This document shows, piece by piece, positions 44,955 through 55,980 of a DNA stretch of 64,000 bases (the stretch's first letter is position 1; every line of letters begins with the position of its first letter). The notes beneath the pieces are model-generated. The model did no database searches. It was not told the origin of the DNA and saw nothing but the letters and a program-made list of their open reading frames with translations. Source of the stretch: Saccharina japonica (lineage: Eukaryota; Sar; Phaeophyceae; Laminariales; Laminariaceae); assembly GCA_008828725.1 (NCBI GenBank), contig MEHQ01002595.1, forward strand, positions 310,001 through 374,000, in the 5' to 3' direction. Made by a program: the position numbers and the translations under genes.

Positions 44955-46205
44955 ACAATACTATTTGTCTTGGGTATGGGACTGCTTGCCTTGGGCATCA
45001 ACGACGCCTGTAGTCTAGATAATATGCCTCAGGTATACTCGCAGCGGTAGTACGATGATAGTGCTGCCTTGTGCCGAGTGCTGACAGATGTGTTCGTGAT
45101 GATAACTGCTGCTGCCTGATGCCGAGTGCTGGCAGACTTGTTCGCTGGTGAACAAGAGGCATCTTCCACACGACGCTATAGGTTCGAATGTTTGTCTCAC
45201 AGCAGTAGAGTTGGGGTACAAACAGACTATCATACGCCTTCGAGCCATGCGCTCGCAATGGCTCTTTAGTATATATATATATACGATACCTGATATGCTA
45301 TTTCGTACCGGTGCTTTTCCGTTCAGCGACGTGAACAGAACCCGTTCTTGGCTGACTGAAAGCTCGAACGATTCGAAGCTATGCAATTGCCGCCACTATT
45401 AATATAGACTGAATATGGTGTGCCATGAAAAGTCGCCCGAGCCTCGAAAACCCCAAGCCTCGAGCATCAGCCATATTCGTCTCTGACATTTTCTGGTATT
45501 TGTCAACTACAGGGCCTGCAGGTACTTTTGATTCCGCCAGGGGTGGTTTGCCTTGGCTTGGAAAATCGAAATTCGGCCGTCGAAGTTGTAAATGTCATTC
45601 ACTGTGTAATATCGTGCAGGCAGAAATGGTGGAACCAAAACGCGGAAAGTCAAGACTGGTGATGTTATTACTAGATTAACATACCTGGTAAGAATCTAGT
45701 AATAGTTGCATGCGTGCCGCGTTGAGATACCAGAATCAACGCGGGGGTATTATATCATAACTCCAGTCAGTAGATAACTGGTACACGTATAGCATGATAT
45801 GATATACCAGGTATATGATCATGACACGAGCATGTCTGGTAGACAGACAAGACAGACAGCGAGTACGGACGCATGGTATTTGTGTCAGGATCGATTGAGC
45901 ACGCCTGACAACAGAACACAGAACAGATAACAGAGGAGACCGCCTTACGTTACGTATAACGTGATCATGTGACCATGGCCATGCATATCTGTCAGCTCTA
46001 TGGTATGCACAACGGAATAGCTTCTATTCTCTCACCCGCAACAGCAACATGAGACACAACAATGCACAAAGGAGCAATGGCCAAGCAGCTCATATTCCAC
46101 TCAGCTCAGACTACAGAAGAAGTAGCAGTGAGGCTACGATACCATGCTATCTATGAAAGAACAAGTGCGGTAATAAGTATTATACATTGTACTCGTATAC
46201 TGTAC
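44955..46205. other. Gene-free stretch
   Basis: No recognised gene. Two short direct repeats near 45056-45145 (TGCTGCCTGATGCCGAGTGC-like, spaced ~60 bases). An open frame at 45425-45679 has no domain or splice support. Confidence 0.4.
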
Positions 46206-46208
46206 ATT

Positions 46209-46406
46209 GTTTTAGGTAGGTTGTTCGTGGTATGGGGGGGTATATAATTAATTAATTAAGCGAAAGAGGGAAAAGTTTTAGGTAGGTTGTTCGTGGTATG
46301 GGGGGGTATATAATTAATTAATTAAGCGAAAGAGGGAAAAGTTTTAGGTAGGTTGTTCGTGGTATGGGGGGGTATATAATGAATTAATTCAGCGAAAGAG
46401 GGAAAA
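46209..46406 (+). repeat. 66-bp tandem repeat, three units
   Basis: Three near-perfect units starting GTTTTAGGTAGGTTGTTCGT at 46209, 46275 and 46341. Each contains TATATAATTAATTAATTAA, in which the third unit has two changes. Confidence 0.85.
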
Positions 46407-46633
46407 CAATATCAGATCATATGCCTGCACACTAAAGCTGCGGGGGGCCCGTGCCCTCCACCGCCAACGCAGCAGGCCAGGCGTACAAACAAAACGGTCG
46501 AGTTTGTGCACTTGGGGCGGGGCTATGGGCACAGATTGGGACCTCGAAAGTGTCGAGGTAAGGCGTCGACCCCAGAGGACACGGGACGCATGCTACGGAA
46601 CGGTAGAGGCGCACCATGCCTCGCTTGAGGAGG

Positions 46634-46919
46634 GACGCATGCTACGAAAGAGGTGTATACCGTTTTTTGGCTGAAATGCCTTCTGGATGATCGAACTCCT
46701 TGACTCAAACTCGTCCGGCGTTCCTTCTCTCGTGTTGCGATATTTGTTCGTTGTATGCTATTAATAGGGCCATGGGATGGTACATCGGTTATATACGAGC
46801 ACTTTCATTTTCCTCCAAAAATCAGTTTTTGACCTACTATTAGTATAGAGCTCCTCAAGTGATCACTAACCCCCAGAGAAAAAAAACGGTGCAACCTCTA
46901 CCTCAAGATAGCATGCGTC
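46634..46919. repeat. MITE-B, complete
   Basis: GACGCATGCTACGAAAGAGG at the left and CCTCTACCTCAAGATAGCAT then GCGTC at the right; interior AACTCGTCCGGCGTTCC and ATTAGTATAGAGCTCCTCAA. About 286 bases and uninterrupted. Confidence 0.75.
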
Positions 46920-46924
46920 GAGGT

Positions 46925-47326
46925 CTGTACTAATAGTAAGTAAAAAAAACGATTTCAGAGAAAATTAAAAATTGCTATCATCACAATCCCATGGGCTGTA
47001 ATGTAAGTATAAACTGAAAAAAAGTTGCAACACAAGAATGAAATTCTGACGATTTTGGGAAAATGAAGCCCCCCGTCATTCCGAAACCGTTTTAGCCAAA
47101 AAGTAAGTGCTGTACGTACAGCAGGGGTCCCCCAATAAGGCGGTGGTGTGCCAGAGCAATATGACCGCCTTATAGAGGGAAGCCGCCTTATTCATTCCAG
47201 GTTATGAGTGCGATTCCCCAGTGGCGACACGCGATTTCGACCGCCTTATATCGGGATACCGCCTTACTCAGACCGCCTTATTGAGGGACCCCCACTACTA
47301 CTTGTACCTCTATCGCAGCACGCGTC
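46925..47326. repeat. MITE-B invaded by MITE-D
   Basis: Interior sequence (CACAAGAATGAAATTCTGAC, GATTTTGGGAAAATG) and right terminus ACCTCTATCGCAGCACGCGTC; the left terminus is lost. MITE-D sits at 47119-47293. Confidence 0.65.
47119..47293. repeat. MITE-D, complete
   Basis: Left CAGCAGGGGTCCCCCAATAA, then GGCGGT. The complement of the right end reads AGTGGGGGTCCCTCAATAAG, then GCGGT. About 175 bases; duplicated at 48242-48416. Confidence 0.75.
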
Positions 47327-47384
47327 ATGAGCGTACTTCGGGCGGTGTACATGAGATGGAAATATATGACCCCCCGGGCGTGTG

Positions 47385-48170
47385 TGCTTACGCCTGAAGG
47401 TGCGGATGCCGAAAGCCGAGGTGATCGAGACGCTACTTACTCTACGGGTGGCCCCAAGTGGAGCCCGAGCAAGGCTGACTATTATACATACCACAGGCTA
47501 CGGAAGGCCCACCACCGGATGCTCCTGCGATGCCTCCTCCCTCGGCCTGGCGGAAACGGAAGCGCGAAGACCACATCCTATCCTATCCTATCCTACCCTG
47601 TGCCAACGCGCTTCTCAGGACAAGACTCCGGGAGCGTCAACCCATTTAGAACTGAACAAAAAAAATCCCACACTAATTCCTAGTAGTTTGTACCCAAATA
47701 TGTGGGACCAGTTCTCACTGAAAAAAATATTCCACACTAATTCCAAGTATTTTGTCCTCAAATATGTGGGACCAGTTCTTAACCCCCTTAGAACCCGTCC
47801 CCCGTTTTTGGGGACAAACTACTTGGAATTAGTGTGGGACATTTTTTTCGGTTCTAAATGGGTTAAGGGGCAAGACGACGGCACGCAGACGGCGGATGTT
47901 GTTCGCGGGCTTCGTGACACGCATGGGAGAGAGCGAGCGCCTGCCGAGGAAGGTGATGCTTGGGAAGATCGTCGGGGGTATGGGATACCCCGGGGGACAA
48001 AACGAGTGGGACTGGATGGAGGATCTTGAGGAGGGCCTGAAGGCGTTCGGCCATCAAGGTCGAAGGGTGGCGCGAGGCCGCACAGAACGTCGGCAGATGG
48101 TTCCAACGGGTATAGAGGAAGGGGCGGAGGTCTTCATGCGGAAAAGGCACAAGGCCGAGGAGGAGGCAAC
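47385..48170 (+). pseudogene. LINE reverse-transcriptase tail, degenerate
   Basis: C-terminal end of a non-LTR retrotransposon polyprotein, broken by frameshifts. Segments in order: RMPKAEVIETLL, then frame change to KADYYTYHRLRKAHHRMLLR, then RKREDHILSY with a short TATCC expansion, then ALLRTRLRER. MITE-A insertions at 47637-47866 follow, then RRRRMLFAGFVTRMGESERL, PRKVMLGKIVGGMGYPGG and EGLKAFG, then a further frame change to VEGWREAAQNVGRWFQRV. RRR.LFAGFV.RM...RLP..VM.G...GG...GG is a conserved block of LINE proteins as I know them. Not functional. Confidence 0.75.
47637..47866. repeat. Cluster of MITE-A1 elements inside the LINE relic
   Basis: A compound element at 47637-47782 has two successive cores (CCACACTAATTCCTAGTAGT and CCACACTAATTCCAAGTATT). 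It is followed by an inverted one at 47779-47866 sharing TTAA. Duplicated at 48760-48989. Confidence 0.75.
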
Positions 48171-48239
48171 GGCAGAGCGACAGTGAACGGTTGCAACCGC
48201 GACTCTAACCGCTGACGCCAGTACAAGCGCGCGGGAGGA

Positions 48240-48240
48240 N
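48240..48240. other. Single N, probable assembly join
   Basis: Lies exactly between the two copies of the 1.12 kb block and just before a G-rich tract that the second copy reads through (49378-49442). Confidence 0.8.
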
Positions 48241-49362
48241 ACAGCAGGGGTCCCCCAATAAGGCGGTGGTGTGCCAGAGCAATATGACCGCCTTATAGAG
48301 GGAAGCCGCCTTATTCATTCCAGGTTATGAGTGCGATTCCCCAGTGGCGACACGCGATTTCGACCGCCTTATATCGGGATACCGCCTTACTCAGACCGCC
48401 TTATTGAGGGACCCCCACTACTACTTGTACCTCTATCGCAGCACGCGTCATGAGCGTACTTCGGGCGGTGTACATGAGATGGAAATATATGACCCCCCGG
48501 GCGTGTGTGCTTACGCCTGAAGGTGCGGATGCCGAAAGCCGAGGTGATCGAGACGCTACTTACTCTACGGGTGGCCCCAAGTGGAGCCCGAGCAAGGCTG
48601 ACTATTATACATACCACAGGCTACGGAAGGCCCACCACCGGATGCTCCTGCGATGCCTCCTCCCTCGGCCTGGCGGAAACGGAAGCGCGAAGACCACATC
48701 CTATCCTATCCTATCCTACCCTGTGCCAACGCGCTTCTCAGGACAAGACTCCGGGAGCGTCAACCCATTTAGAACTGAACAAAAAAAATCCCACACTAAT
48801 TCCTAGTAGTTTGTACCCAAATATGTGGGACCAGTTCTCACTGAAAAAAATATTCCACACTAATTCCAAGTATTTTGTCCTCAAATATGTGGGACCAGTT
48901 CTTAACCCCCTTAGAACCCGTCCCCCGTTTTTGGGGACAAACTACTTGGAATTAGTGTGGGACATTTTTTTCGGTTCTAAATGGGTTAAGGGGCAAGACG
49001 ACGGCACGCAGACGGCGGATGTTGTTCGCGGGCTTCGTGACACGCATGGGAGAGAGCGAGCGCCTGCCGAGGAAGGTGATGCTTGGGAAGATCGTCGGGG
49101 GTATGGGATACCCCGGGGGACAAAACGAGTGGGACTGGATGGAGGATCTTGAGGAGGGCCTGAAGGCGTTCGGCCATCAAGGTCGAAGGGTGGCGCGAGG
49201 CCGCACAGAACGTCGGCAGATGGTTCCAACGGGTATAGAGGAAGGGGCGGAGGTCTTCATGCGGAAAAGGCACAAGGCCGAGGAGGAGGCATACGGCAGA
49301 GCAATACAGGACGGCTGCAATCGCGACTCTAACCGCTGCAATCGCGACTCTAACCGCTGACG
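48241..49362 (+). repeat. 1.12 kb duplicated block, second copy
   Basis: Contains MITE-D (48242-48416), the LINE relic (48508-49310) and MITE-A1 cluster (48760-48989). Near its end it carries a short tandem (GCAATCGCGACTCTAACCGC twice) that the first copy has once. Confidence 0.85.
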
Positions 49363-49840
49363 CCAGCAGAAGCGGGCGGGAGGAGGGAGGGGTTTTAGGG
49401 AGGGTGGGGGCAGGGCGAACGGGGGGGGGGGGGGGGGGGGGGCAAGCGGTCTGCCCAACAGACTGACTTCCCTTTGCCCTTTTTCCTTTTCTTCTCTTTG
49501 CCTTTTGCCTTTTTATTTTCTTTCTTTTTTGGCGTGGTGTTGATGTCGTGGGTTGTGGTGTTATGTTCCGGCGTTTCTTCCGTTTCCCTTTTTCGCTAAT
49601 CTCGTGTTTCCGTTCTTCCCTGTGTCCCCTTTTCGTTCTTTTGTTTTTTGTTCCCTTCCTTGTTCCCCTTTGTGTACTCGTAGGTGGATTCTGTCGTTTT
49701 ATCTCGGTGCTACGTGCTACGTCCCCCGGCATAGGCAGCGTATCGGTGCGTATTTCTGATAGTGATATACGTTATGGCTGTTGATCTTCACCTTGTTGGT
49801 TTCGCCTGGGCATTATTCGAGATGAGCAGCTAGTGACAAC
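49363..49840. other. G run and pyrimidine-rich stretch
   Basis: A 22-base G run at 49421-49442, then T/C-rich sequence to about 49640. No gene is recognised. Confidence 0.5.
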
Positions 49841-50003
49841 CCCTGGAATAAGAAACAGGCTAATAAGAGAGCGAGGCTGAGATTTACAGNAAACTGAGAA
49901 ATCCGGGAGTCGTGATCTTGAAATTAGCGTAGAAANCACCCTCTCTCAAATACGAAATCCAGCCTGGACCAGAGTTATTTTTTCGTATTAGGTGTCCTGT
50001 ACT
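49840..50003. repeat. MITE-H, poor copy with two Ns
   Basis: AATAAGAAACAGGCTAATAA at the left, AATCCAGCCTGGACCAGA internally and GGTGTCCTGTACTG at the right, as in the better copy at 54957-55130. Single Ns at 49890 and 49936. Confidence 0.6.
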
Positions 50004-50341
50004 GTTTGTACAGTGGGGCCCCGCATTTTTAAGAAACATTCTGTTAAAAAACAGAGGCTGAGATTGTGGGAAGAAATAAGAAATTGCGTGCAAGAAAGAC
50101 AGCTCAAACCGGGCAACGAAATAAGAAACATGCTTTATAAGAGACAGGAGTGGTTGTCATTCCATCCAATTCAAGAAATTAGTTCGCTCCGGAGCGTGGC
50201 ACGGAACAAGAAACGACAAACGTTAAAACCTTTCAGCCGTGCTATAAATACGAGTACGAGTACTGTACAGAAAACTAAACCAAGTAATAAGGTCTCATCA
50301 CAGCCGAGATTATTTTATTTTACGAGTATTCATTTTTATTT

Positions 50342-50975
50342 GGGCAGCGGCCAAAAAAAGGTATCACCTCGGTCCTTTGCGGCCAAAATCAGGTACATAC
50401 TTAAAATCAAGTAAAAACGCACTCAACGTGCGCCTGCCATTTGGTCCAAAACTCGTTGTACCGGTTTTTGCCTCTTCAAAACCCAGGTATACCTGATTTT
50501 GTCTACTCTGCTTGACTTTCACCTTTTTTTGTCGTTTTTAAGCCAATCTAGAGGCCCTTCATAGCTCCACCCTATGCTCCCCTATACAAATGACCGACGT
50601 ACGCGGAGACCCCTCCTCCCTTCGCACCTCGCACCACACGCTACTCGAGCGACACACATACATATCTGCCTGCATCACCTCCGCCGAAATAATACGAGAT
50701 AGAAGGCTCCCCTTCGGGATTGTGGTTGACTTGGAATACCAGGGGTGTCACAAAAGTTGAGAAGGGAGAATACACCAGCAGGCGCTCGTTCCTCATACTA
50801 TTAATAGCAGCTACTCGTATACGTAGCCACCGAGCGAGCACGAAGATCATGAAAAAAACTCTACTTTGCATTGCAAGGAACGGCAGGTTCGTGGGGTTCG
50901 TTTTAAACTTGATTTTAGTATGTACCTGTTTTTGGCCCCGAACGGACCAGGTGTACCTGTTTTTGGCCGCTGCCC
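50342..50975. repeat. ~630 bp element with ~75-bp inverted ends
   Basis: Left GGGCAGCGGCCAAAAAAAGG, then GGCCAAAATCAGGTACATAC and TTAAAATCAAG. The right end (about 50893-50975) is its imperfect complement. The interior is unrecognised; family unknown. Confidence 0.6.
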
Positions 50976-51289
50976 AAAACAAAACGCGCCTTCCGTTGCT
51001 TCCACCAAAAAATAACTGATGTAACGCCGCCCATACCTGGTTGTTTGGCGTCCTCGCGTGAAGGACAGCACTTGGACATCCGTGAGGAGCACCTTTTCTC
51101 CCGGGTTGCTATGGGAGTCATGCCCGAACATAGTCGAGGGTCTTCTGCTGCTGTTGTAGTAATACCGCTGACCTCTTCCAGCTCTTCTTCAAGCTGCGCC
51201 TCTCCGTTTCTGCTCGCTGTGGGTTTGCTCTGCGCAGCATCCGTTATGCGAGAGGATTTCGAAACGAAAACTATTTGATAACGAAATCA

Positions 51290-51690
51290 TTATTGTTCGT
51301 GGTTTCATGTCGTACAACACGGCTTCCCTCCTGTGTCCTCGAGAACAAAAACTACTCGATGTTTGCGCCCTGCCTACTGTTATGCCTGATGAGGGATAGA
51401 CAGGCTCAAGCTTCCTCCCGCTGTGCTTGCTACGTTGCTCTGCGCCTCAGCCTCAGTTAGGAGAGACGATCCTATACACATCGAAACGAACGTCGTATTT
51501 GGTGGTTTGTTTCATGTCGTACATACAGCAACAGGCAAGAAGAGAGTATACAACAGCAGTACAAGCAAGCTTCCCTCTACTGGACCAGGTGTCCTCGAGA
51601 ACAAAACCTTCACACTCAATGTACGCATGCTTCCCTACCTACCTGATCAGGGACAGACAACAGACAGGCTTGCCGTCCTGGACGAGGTCG
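51290..51690 (+). repeat. Diverged tandem duplication
   Basis: Two similar segments, about 51300-51415 and 51495-51675, share TGTCGTACA, GTGTCCTCGAGAACAAAA and a GACAGGCT stretch. They lie upstream of the Rossmann gene; no coding role is evident. Confidence 0.5.
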
Positions 51691-52014
51691 TAGTCGCTAG
51701 TTACCCCCAGCAGTGCCGCAAGTGACAACGTCTGTTGTTGTGTTTCGAAGAAGAATTATTCTACGTAGCATTTGCAGGTGGTCGTTTGGTCGCTTTTTTT
51801 GTCGTTTCTCGTTCTATCGGTTCGCTCCCCGCACCCCTAAAGGCCTACCGCCTTTCCTATATGGAACACCAAAATGTGAAACATCATGTCTCCCAAAATG
51901 GAATTTCGAGAAACAGAAACAGGCAGTACACCGACGACCTCCTCTGTGCATTCCTTCGATACAGACCTGAAAGCACTGCAACCTGGTAGCATACCTGCAT
52001 CCCTCTCGCCAGCC

Positions 52015-52277
52015 ATGATTGCGCCGCGAGTTACTACTCTGGGTGTTGTGTGTGCCGCGGTACAACTGTGGAGCGTGCACGCGTTCGCTCCAGCTGGGAG
52101 CCTCTCCCATTCTGCGTTGCACTCTGCGGCAGCGAAAAACGAGCAGCGCTTTTCTTGTGCTCGGAGCATCGACAACACGGGGCTCCGATTGGGCGCTGCC
52201 TCCTCGGGCGGTAGGGTCGAGACGGCCATGAACGGCGGAGAGCACGACCTATATGTCGTCGGGGCTGGATATCTCGG
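52015..52277 (+). CDS. Plastid-targeted Rossmann protein, exon 1
   Basis: NAD(P)-binding, SDR/epimerase-like protein predicted to enter a secondary plastid. The ATG at 52015 gives a signal peptide (MIAPRVTTLGVVCAAVQLWS) ending VHA, followed by FAPAG: the Phe at +1 is the AFAP-type junction required for plastid import in red-derived algae. A Ser/Ala/Arg-rich transit region follows (SLSHSALHSAAAKNEQRFSC). The mature protein begins near GEHDLYVVGAGYLG, whose G-A-G-Y-L-G is the GxGxxG dinucleotide-binding loop. The last Gly codon is split, GG before GTGAGC. The frame is open upstream to 51886, but only the 52015 start yields an N-terminal signal peptide. Confidence 0.85.
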
Positions 52278-52959
52278 GTGAGCGGGTCAGGCCGGAACCA
52301 GTGTAGACTGCTACTGGTGTTGCCACAGAACGTTTTCGTTGCCCGGTTTGCTGCTCATCACCTCCTCTCTGCAACTTCTTCGCTGTTCGTTTGTTGAGGT
52401 ACAGCAGCAGTAGTACGGCAAGCAGCACACACACACAGCAGAATCAGCAGCAGTAGTAGTTGGTGTGGCTCTGCATGCATGCACCCTGCCGCCAAAAAGC
52501 TTGCATGGGTGCAGCGTCGGTTGCCAGAAGGCGGCGGTGTGCCTGCAGCATGCATTGTATGGCGACAGAGGGAGGGAGAAAGCAAAACACTGCTGCTGTT
52601 GTTGTTGCTGCTGCAGAAACACCGAATATCCGAATACCAGTATCTGGGCACTTTTTCTATGCGCATCCGATCCAGACCGACGCGGAGCTTTTGATGTTGA
52701 GGCCTGAGGTTGAGGCTATGCCCTTGACGACAAAAGCTGCCCATCCCGTATTTCCCGATGTCCCATTTCTTTTGGTAGGGCCCTCTGTTTCAACCTTGCT
52801 GTTGACAGCGGCTATCGGCACATCAGCGCCATTCCGACAGCATTCGTCCAGCTTTTTTCGTTTGCGACTGGCAGGGAGAGCTTCTATACGTATACGAACT
52901 CGTACGTATGATACTCACCGCTCACAGCTCTCTTTTTATTGTACGTTCTCCCTGCGGTT

Positions 52960-53075
52960 ATTTTGTTTAGTTTCGTTCGTAGTCATAACTCAGATCCGGT
53001 ATAACTCTTACCTGGTACGTATGTAGGTGTTTCTCCTCCCTCTCCACTACCGTTCCGTGGTCGTACATTTTATTT
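52960..53075 (-). repeat. SINE copy 4, separated 3' part
   Basis: TAGTCATAACTCAGATCCGG and CTCCTCCCTCTCCACTACCG correspond to the inverted SINE body. The tRNA-like head lies at 53326-53554, so the element was split by later insertions including repeat G. Confidence 0.5.
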
Positions 53076-53177
53076 TTTATTTTTTTCTCTCGCATGCACC
53101 TGGATTGCTAGCAGGGTAGGTAGGTCTTGCCTGTCGTATATGGCTTTGCATTGTCTGCTCTGCTTTACTGCACTGAG

Positions 53178-53312
53178 CGTAGTATCTCTGCTGTGTCGTA
53201 GTTTTGTGACCACAGAACTGGTACCTTGTTAGGATGAAGAATCGGCACGGACACTGGGTGTGCTGGATGTCGACGGGCAGAAAGGAAGGTTTAATGTGAA
53301 GAACACATACAC
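53178..53312 (+). repeat. Repeat G
   Basis: GTAGTATCTCTGCTGTGTCG, AGGATGAAGAATCGGCACGG and GTGCTGGATGTCGACGGGCA, as at 38670-38822. Confidence 0.65.
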
Positions 53313-53325
53313 ACACATATGAGAC

Positions 53326-53554
53326 GTGCCTTGCATTTTTATCACGAGAAGATTTCACAGCACTTTCATCCCTCGTCAAGTATCGTCGAATTGTGCCTGC
53401 CCACTGCCCACACTATAATAGGCGCTCTCGCCAGCAGTTGGTGTCATCGTCCATACGTATGATACGGAGACTCGAACCCCTGGCCTCAATTCTAGCAGTA
53501 CTCGTGGTTATCTGACACCTGGTATGCTAAAAGTAGACCACCGGGCGGGGCGAC
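53326..53554 (-). repeat. SINE copy 4, head part
   Basis: Inverted. Contains TTTTTATCACGAGAAGATTT, a degraded box B region (GACTCGAACCCC in complement) and the head end CCGGGCGGGGCGACC. A short insertion (GACACCTGGTATG) disrupts the box A side. Confidence 0.65.
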
Positions 53555-53733
53555 CGGCTGTACGCAAGTGGCAGTGGTCACCCCTGCGTGCCGTTCATTG
53601 TTCCCTCTTACATAGTATTAATAGTATACTTACGCCCTACGTATGTATGATATTTTATACCGGAACGATACGTACGCTAGATAGGGTAGTATGGGTAGGT
53701 AGACCACGAGTCCTTCCTCCTCCCTGTTTTTTG

Positions 53734-54117
53734 GTTATGTGTTCTCCCTTTGTCCCAACCAAACCTCGCCTCTCCCCTATATTTACTCCTACCATACCTT
53801 ACGGTAGTCGTACCCAAACACTGGGCGATCGAGATCTTATACTAGTTTTAGTGAAGGGCGCCGTCAGTCGAGAGGTCAAACTATCAATGAGCAGTCTCGT
53901 GCATGTGACACATGTTGCTCGCGTGCAGCAGTACGCGACAGATGTTAACATGTTGACCCATTCAGAACTGAAAAAGTTATCCCACACTAATTCCAAGTAG
54001 TTCGTCCACAAATACGTCAGACCAGTTCTTGAAGGGGTCAAGGATCTCTTATTTCTGGCCAGACTGTAATTCTTAAGTATGACTGGGTGTGTTCCACACT
54101 GTTTTCAGTACAAAGAG
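53734..54117 (+). repeat. Direct repeat, copy with MITE-A1
   Basis: Matches 54634-54916 (CAAACCTCGCCTCTCCCCTA, ACACTGGGCGATCGAGA, GCCGTCAGTCGAGAGGTCAA; later GGCCAGACTGTAATTCT, GGTGTGTTCCACA, CAGTACAAAGAG). A MITE-A1 at 53953-54041 accounts for most of the extra length. Confidence 0.8.
53953..54041. repeat. MITE-A1 with an empty-site relative
   Basis: TTGA, CCCATTCAGAACTGAAAAAG, the core CCAAGTAGTTCGTCC, then AAGGGG and TCAA. The related copy at 54634-54916 lacks it (GCGATTATTTTTGGCC at the same point). Confidence 0.75.
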
Positions 54118-54515
54118 TTTTTTTTTTTTTAAATTATTTTTATCCTCCAGCGGATGGGTAAAAATAAAGCTTACGCCCTCCACACTTCCACGTCTCACTG
54201 CGTGTAGTGTGTCAATTCACTCCGTGCCCCCTCGGACGTATCAGCCCTTGCTGCTTACGATTCCGGAGACTTGAGCATGTTGACCCGACCTGACCCCCGA
54301 GGGGGCCGGGTGCGGTGGGGATAGCCACCCGAAGAGTAAACTCTCCGGGTAGTGTGGAACTTGCCGCGGCACATCCACCAACAAAAACCCAGGCCAAGAA
54401 GCCTTCCCGCCAGACTCGGATCAGTTACGATCCACCCTACCCGTTTGGGCGTTGGTCCTCAGTTGCATTCATATTTCCCCCCCAAAATTCCAGGTACAGC
54501 AGTGTGTGTGTTCTA

Positions 54516-54613
54516 AACGTTAAACCGTCCTTTTTACCCGTCGGCATCCAGCACACCCAGTGTCTGTGCCGATTATTTATCCCAGAGAGATACCAGTTCT
54601 GTGGTCACGAAAA
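54516..54613 (-). repeat. Repeat G, inverted
   Basis: ACGTTAAACCGTCCTTTTTA, CCCGTCGGCATCCAGCACAC and CAGTTCTGTGGTCACGAAAA are the complement of the copy at 53178. Confidence 0.65.
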
Positions 54614-54633
54614 TTAGGGTTACGTAGGGTTAG

Positions 54634-54916
54634 TGTTATGTTCTCCCTCTGTCCAAACCAAACCTCGCCTCTCCCCTATATGTACTCCTACCATACCTTA
54701 CGGTAGTCGTACCCCAAACACTGGGCGATCGAGACATTATACTAGTTTTAGTGAGGGGCGCCGTCAGTCGAGAGGTCAAACTATCAATAAGCAGTCTCGT
54801 ACATGTAACACACAACACACATGTTGCTCGCGTACAATACGCGATTATTTTTGGCCAGACTGGAATTCTCACGTATGACTACTGGGTGTGTTCCACAATT
54901 TTTTCAGTACAAAGAG
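54634..54916 (+). repeat. Direct repeat, copy without the MITE
   Basis: Partner of 53734-54117, roughly 90% similar by eye. Confidence 0.8.
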
Positions 54917-54956
54917 GTTGCATTCAATACCCCCCCAAAAAAAATTACAGGTAAAT

Positions 54957-55130
54957 TACAGGACAGCTAATAAGAAACAGGCTAATGAGAAAGCCAGGCT
55001 GAGGTTCAGAGGAAAATAAGAAAATCGGTAGGAGTTATCCTGAAATTAGTGTAGAAATTATCCTCTCTCAAATGAGAAAATCCAGCCTGGACCAGATTTC
55101 CTGTTTCTTATTATTAATAGGTGTCCTGTA
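54957..55130. repeat. MITE-H, complete
   Basis: Left end TACAGGACAGCTAATAAGAA, then ACAGG; right end CCTGTTTCTTATTATTAATA, then GGTGTCCTGTA, its complement with a short insertion. About 174 bases. Confidence 0.7.
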
Positions 55131-55339
55131 CTGTTTTGTAGAACGATAACTGCGGCACCGGCCGCTGCTTCTCGTTTCCTATCAACATGCCAGTACCCAA
55201 GAGTTCCCCCGCCCCGAGCCAGCTGGCCGGGGCTACAGCCCCTATAGGCCTATCCACTCCAACAGCAGGCAGTGTCGTGCCGTTCGCCCGTTTGCGTCTG
55301 ATGTGCGCACGTACTACTGTAGCTGTGAGGAAGAGAGAC

Positions 55340-55341
<2 letters not shown>

Positions 55342-55370
<29 letters not shown>

Positions 55371-55686
55371 CCATCCCATTCATTATCTTCGCACTTCCGT
55401 CTTTCTCCCTCCCTAGTCGTAACTCAGATCCGGGGTCACAAAGTAGGCTCCTCTCCCTCCTCCCCCACTACGGTTCTTGCCTTGGTTTTTTTATCGCGCA
55501 GAGGGTTCAGCCTTCCCAACGCTCGTCGATTTTCATCGAATTTTGCTAACTCACGTTCTCGCGCTTTCAGCTAGTCAAGATTTTTTGCGAGAAAAAGTCC
55601 TTACGGGCATGCACACGGGGGGGCTCGAACTCGTGACCTTGACGCTAACAAGTTTCGTGGTTACCTGCTAGCCCACCGGGGCGACC
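55342..55686 (-). repeat. SINE copy 2, full length
   Basis: Inverted: T run (55342-55370), CCATCCCATTCATTATCTTC, TAACTCAGATCCGGGGTCAC, CCCCCACTACGGTTCTTGCC, then the head in complement (box B GCTCGAACTCGTGA, box A CTGCTAGCCCACC) ending GGGGCGACC. Confidence 0.85.
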
Positions 55687-55916
55687 GGTACTGGGGGCAG
55701 ACGAGTAGACTGTTTCTCCTTTGCATGCACGTTGGTGTAAAACTAACTCCAGGCTCCAGGCCTCCGTCGGTGTGCCCCTCAGTCGCCAGGATAACCAACC
55801 ATGGATTTCGCCCGTGTCTTACGAAATGCACTTAATTCGTTTCGCTTAATTAGGTTTTACTTAAATATGTAGTCAAAACTGTTGATATTAATAGTGTATT
55901 TAATAAAACACATTCA

Positions 55917-55980
55917 AGAGGGAGGAAGAAAAGAAGGGCGAAGATAATAGATGGTAAGGACAAAAAAAAAAAAAAAAAAA
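55917..55980 (+). repeat. SINE 3' end fragment
   Basis: GGGAGGAAGAAAAGAAGGGC, GAAGATAATAGATGGTAAGG, ACA and an A run: only the last ~45 bases of the SINE plus its tail. Confidence 0.65.

Larger units (their letters stand above)
47118..48239 (+). repeat. 1.12 kb duplicated block, first copy
   Basis: Repeated at 48241-49362 with a constant offset of 1123. The copies appear identical until about 48167, then differ by clustered small indels (GACAGTGAACGGTTGC versus the second copy's ATACAGGACGGCTGC). Confidence 0.85.

Noticed and set aside
46209..46406. CRISPR-like array of three repeats.
   Set aside because: The whole 66-base unit is repeated with no unique spacers, and the genome is eukaryotic.
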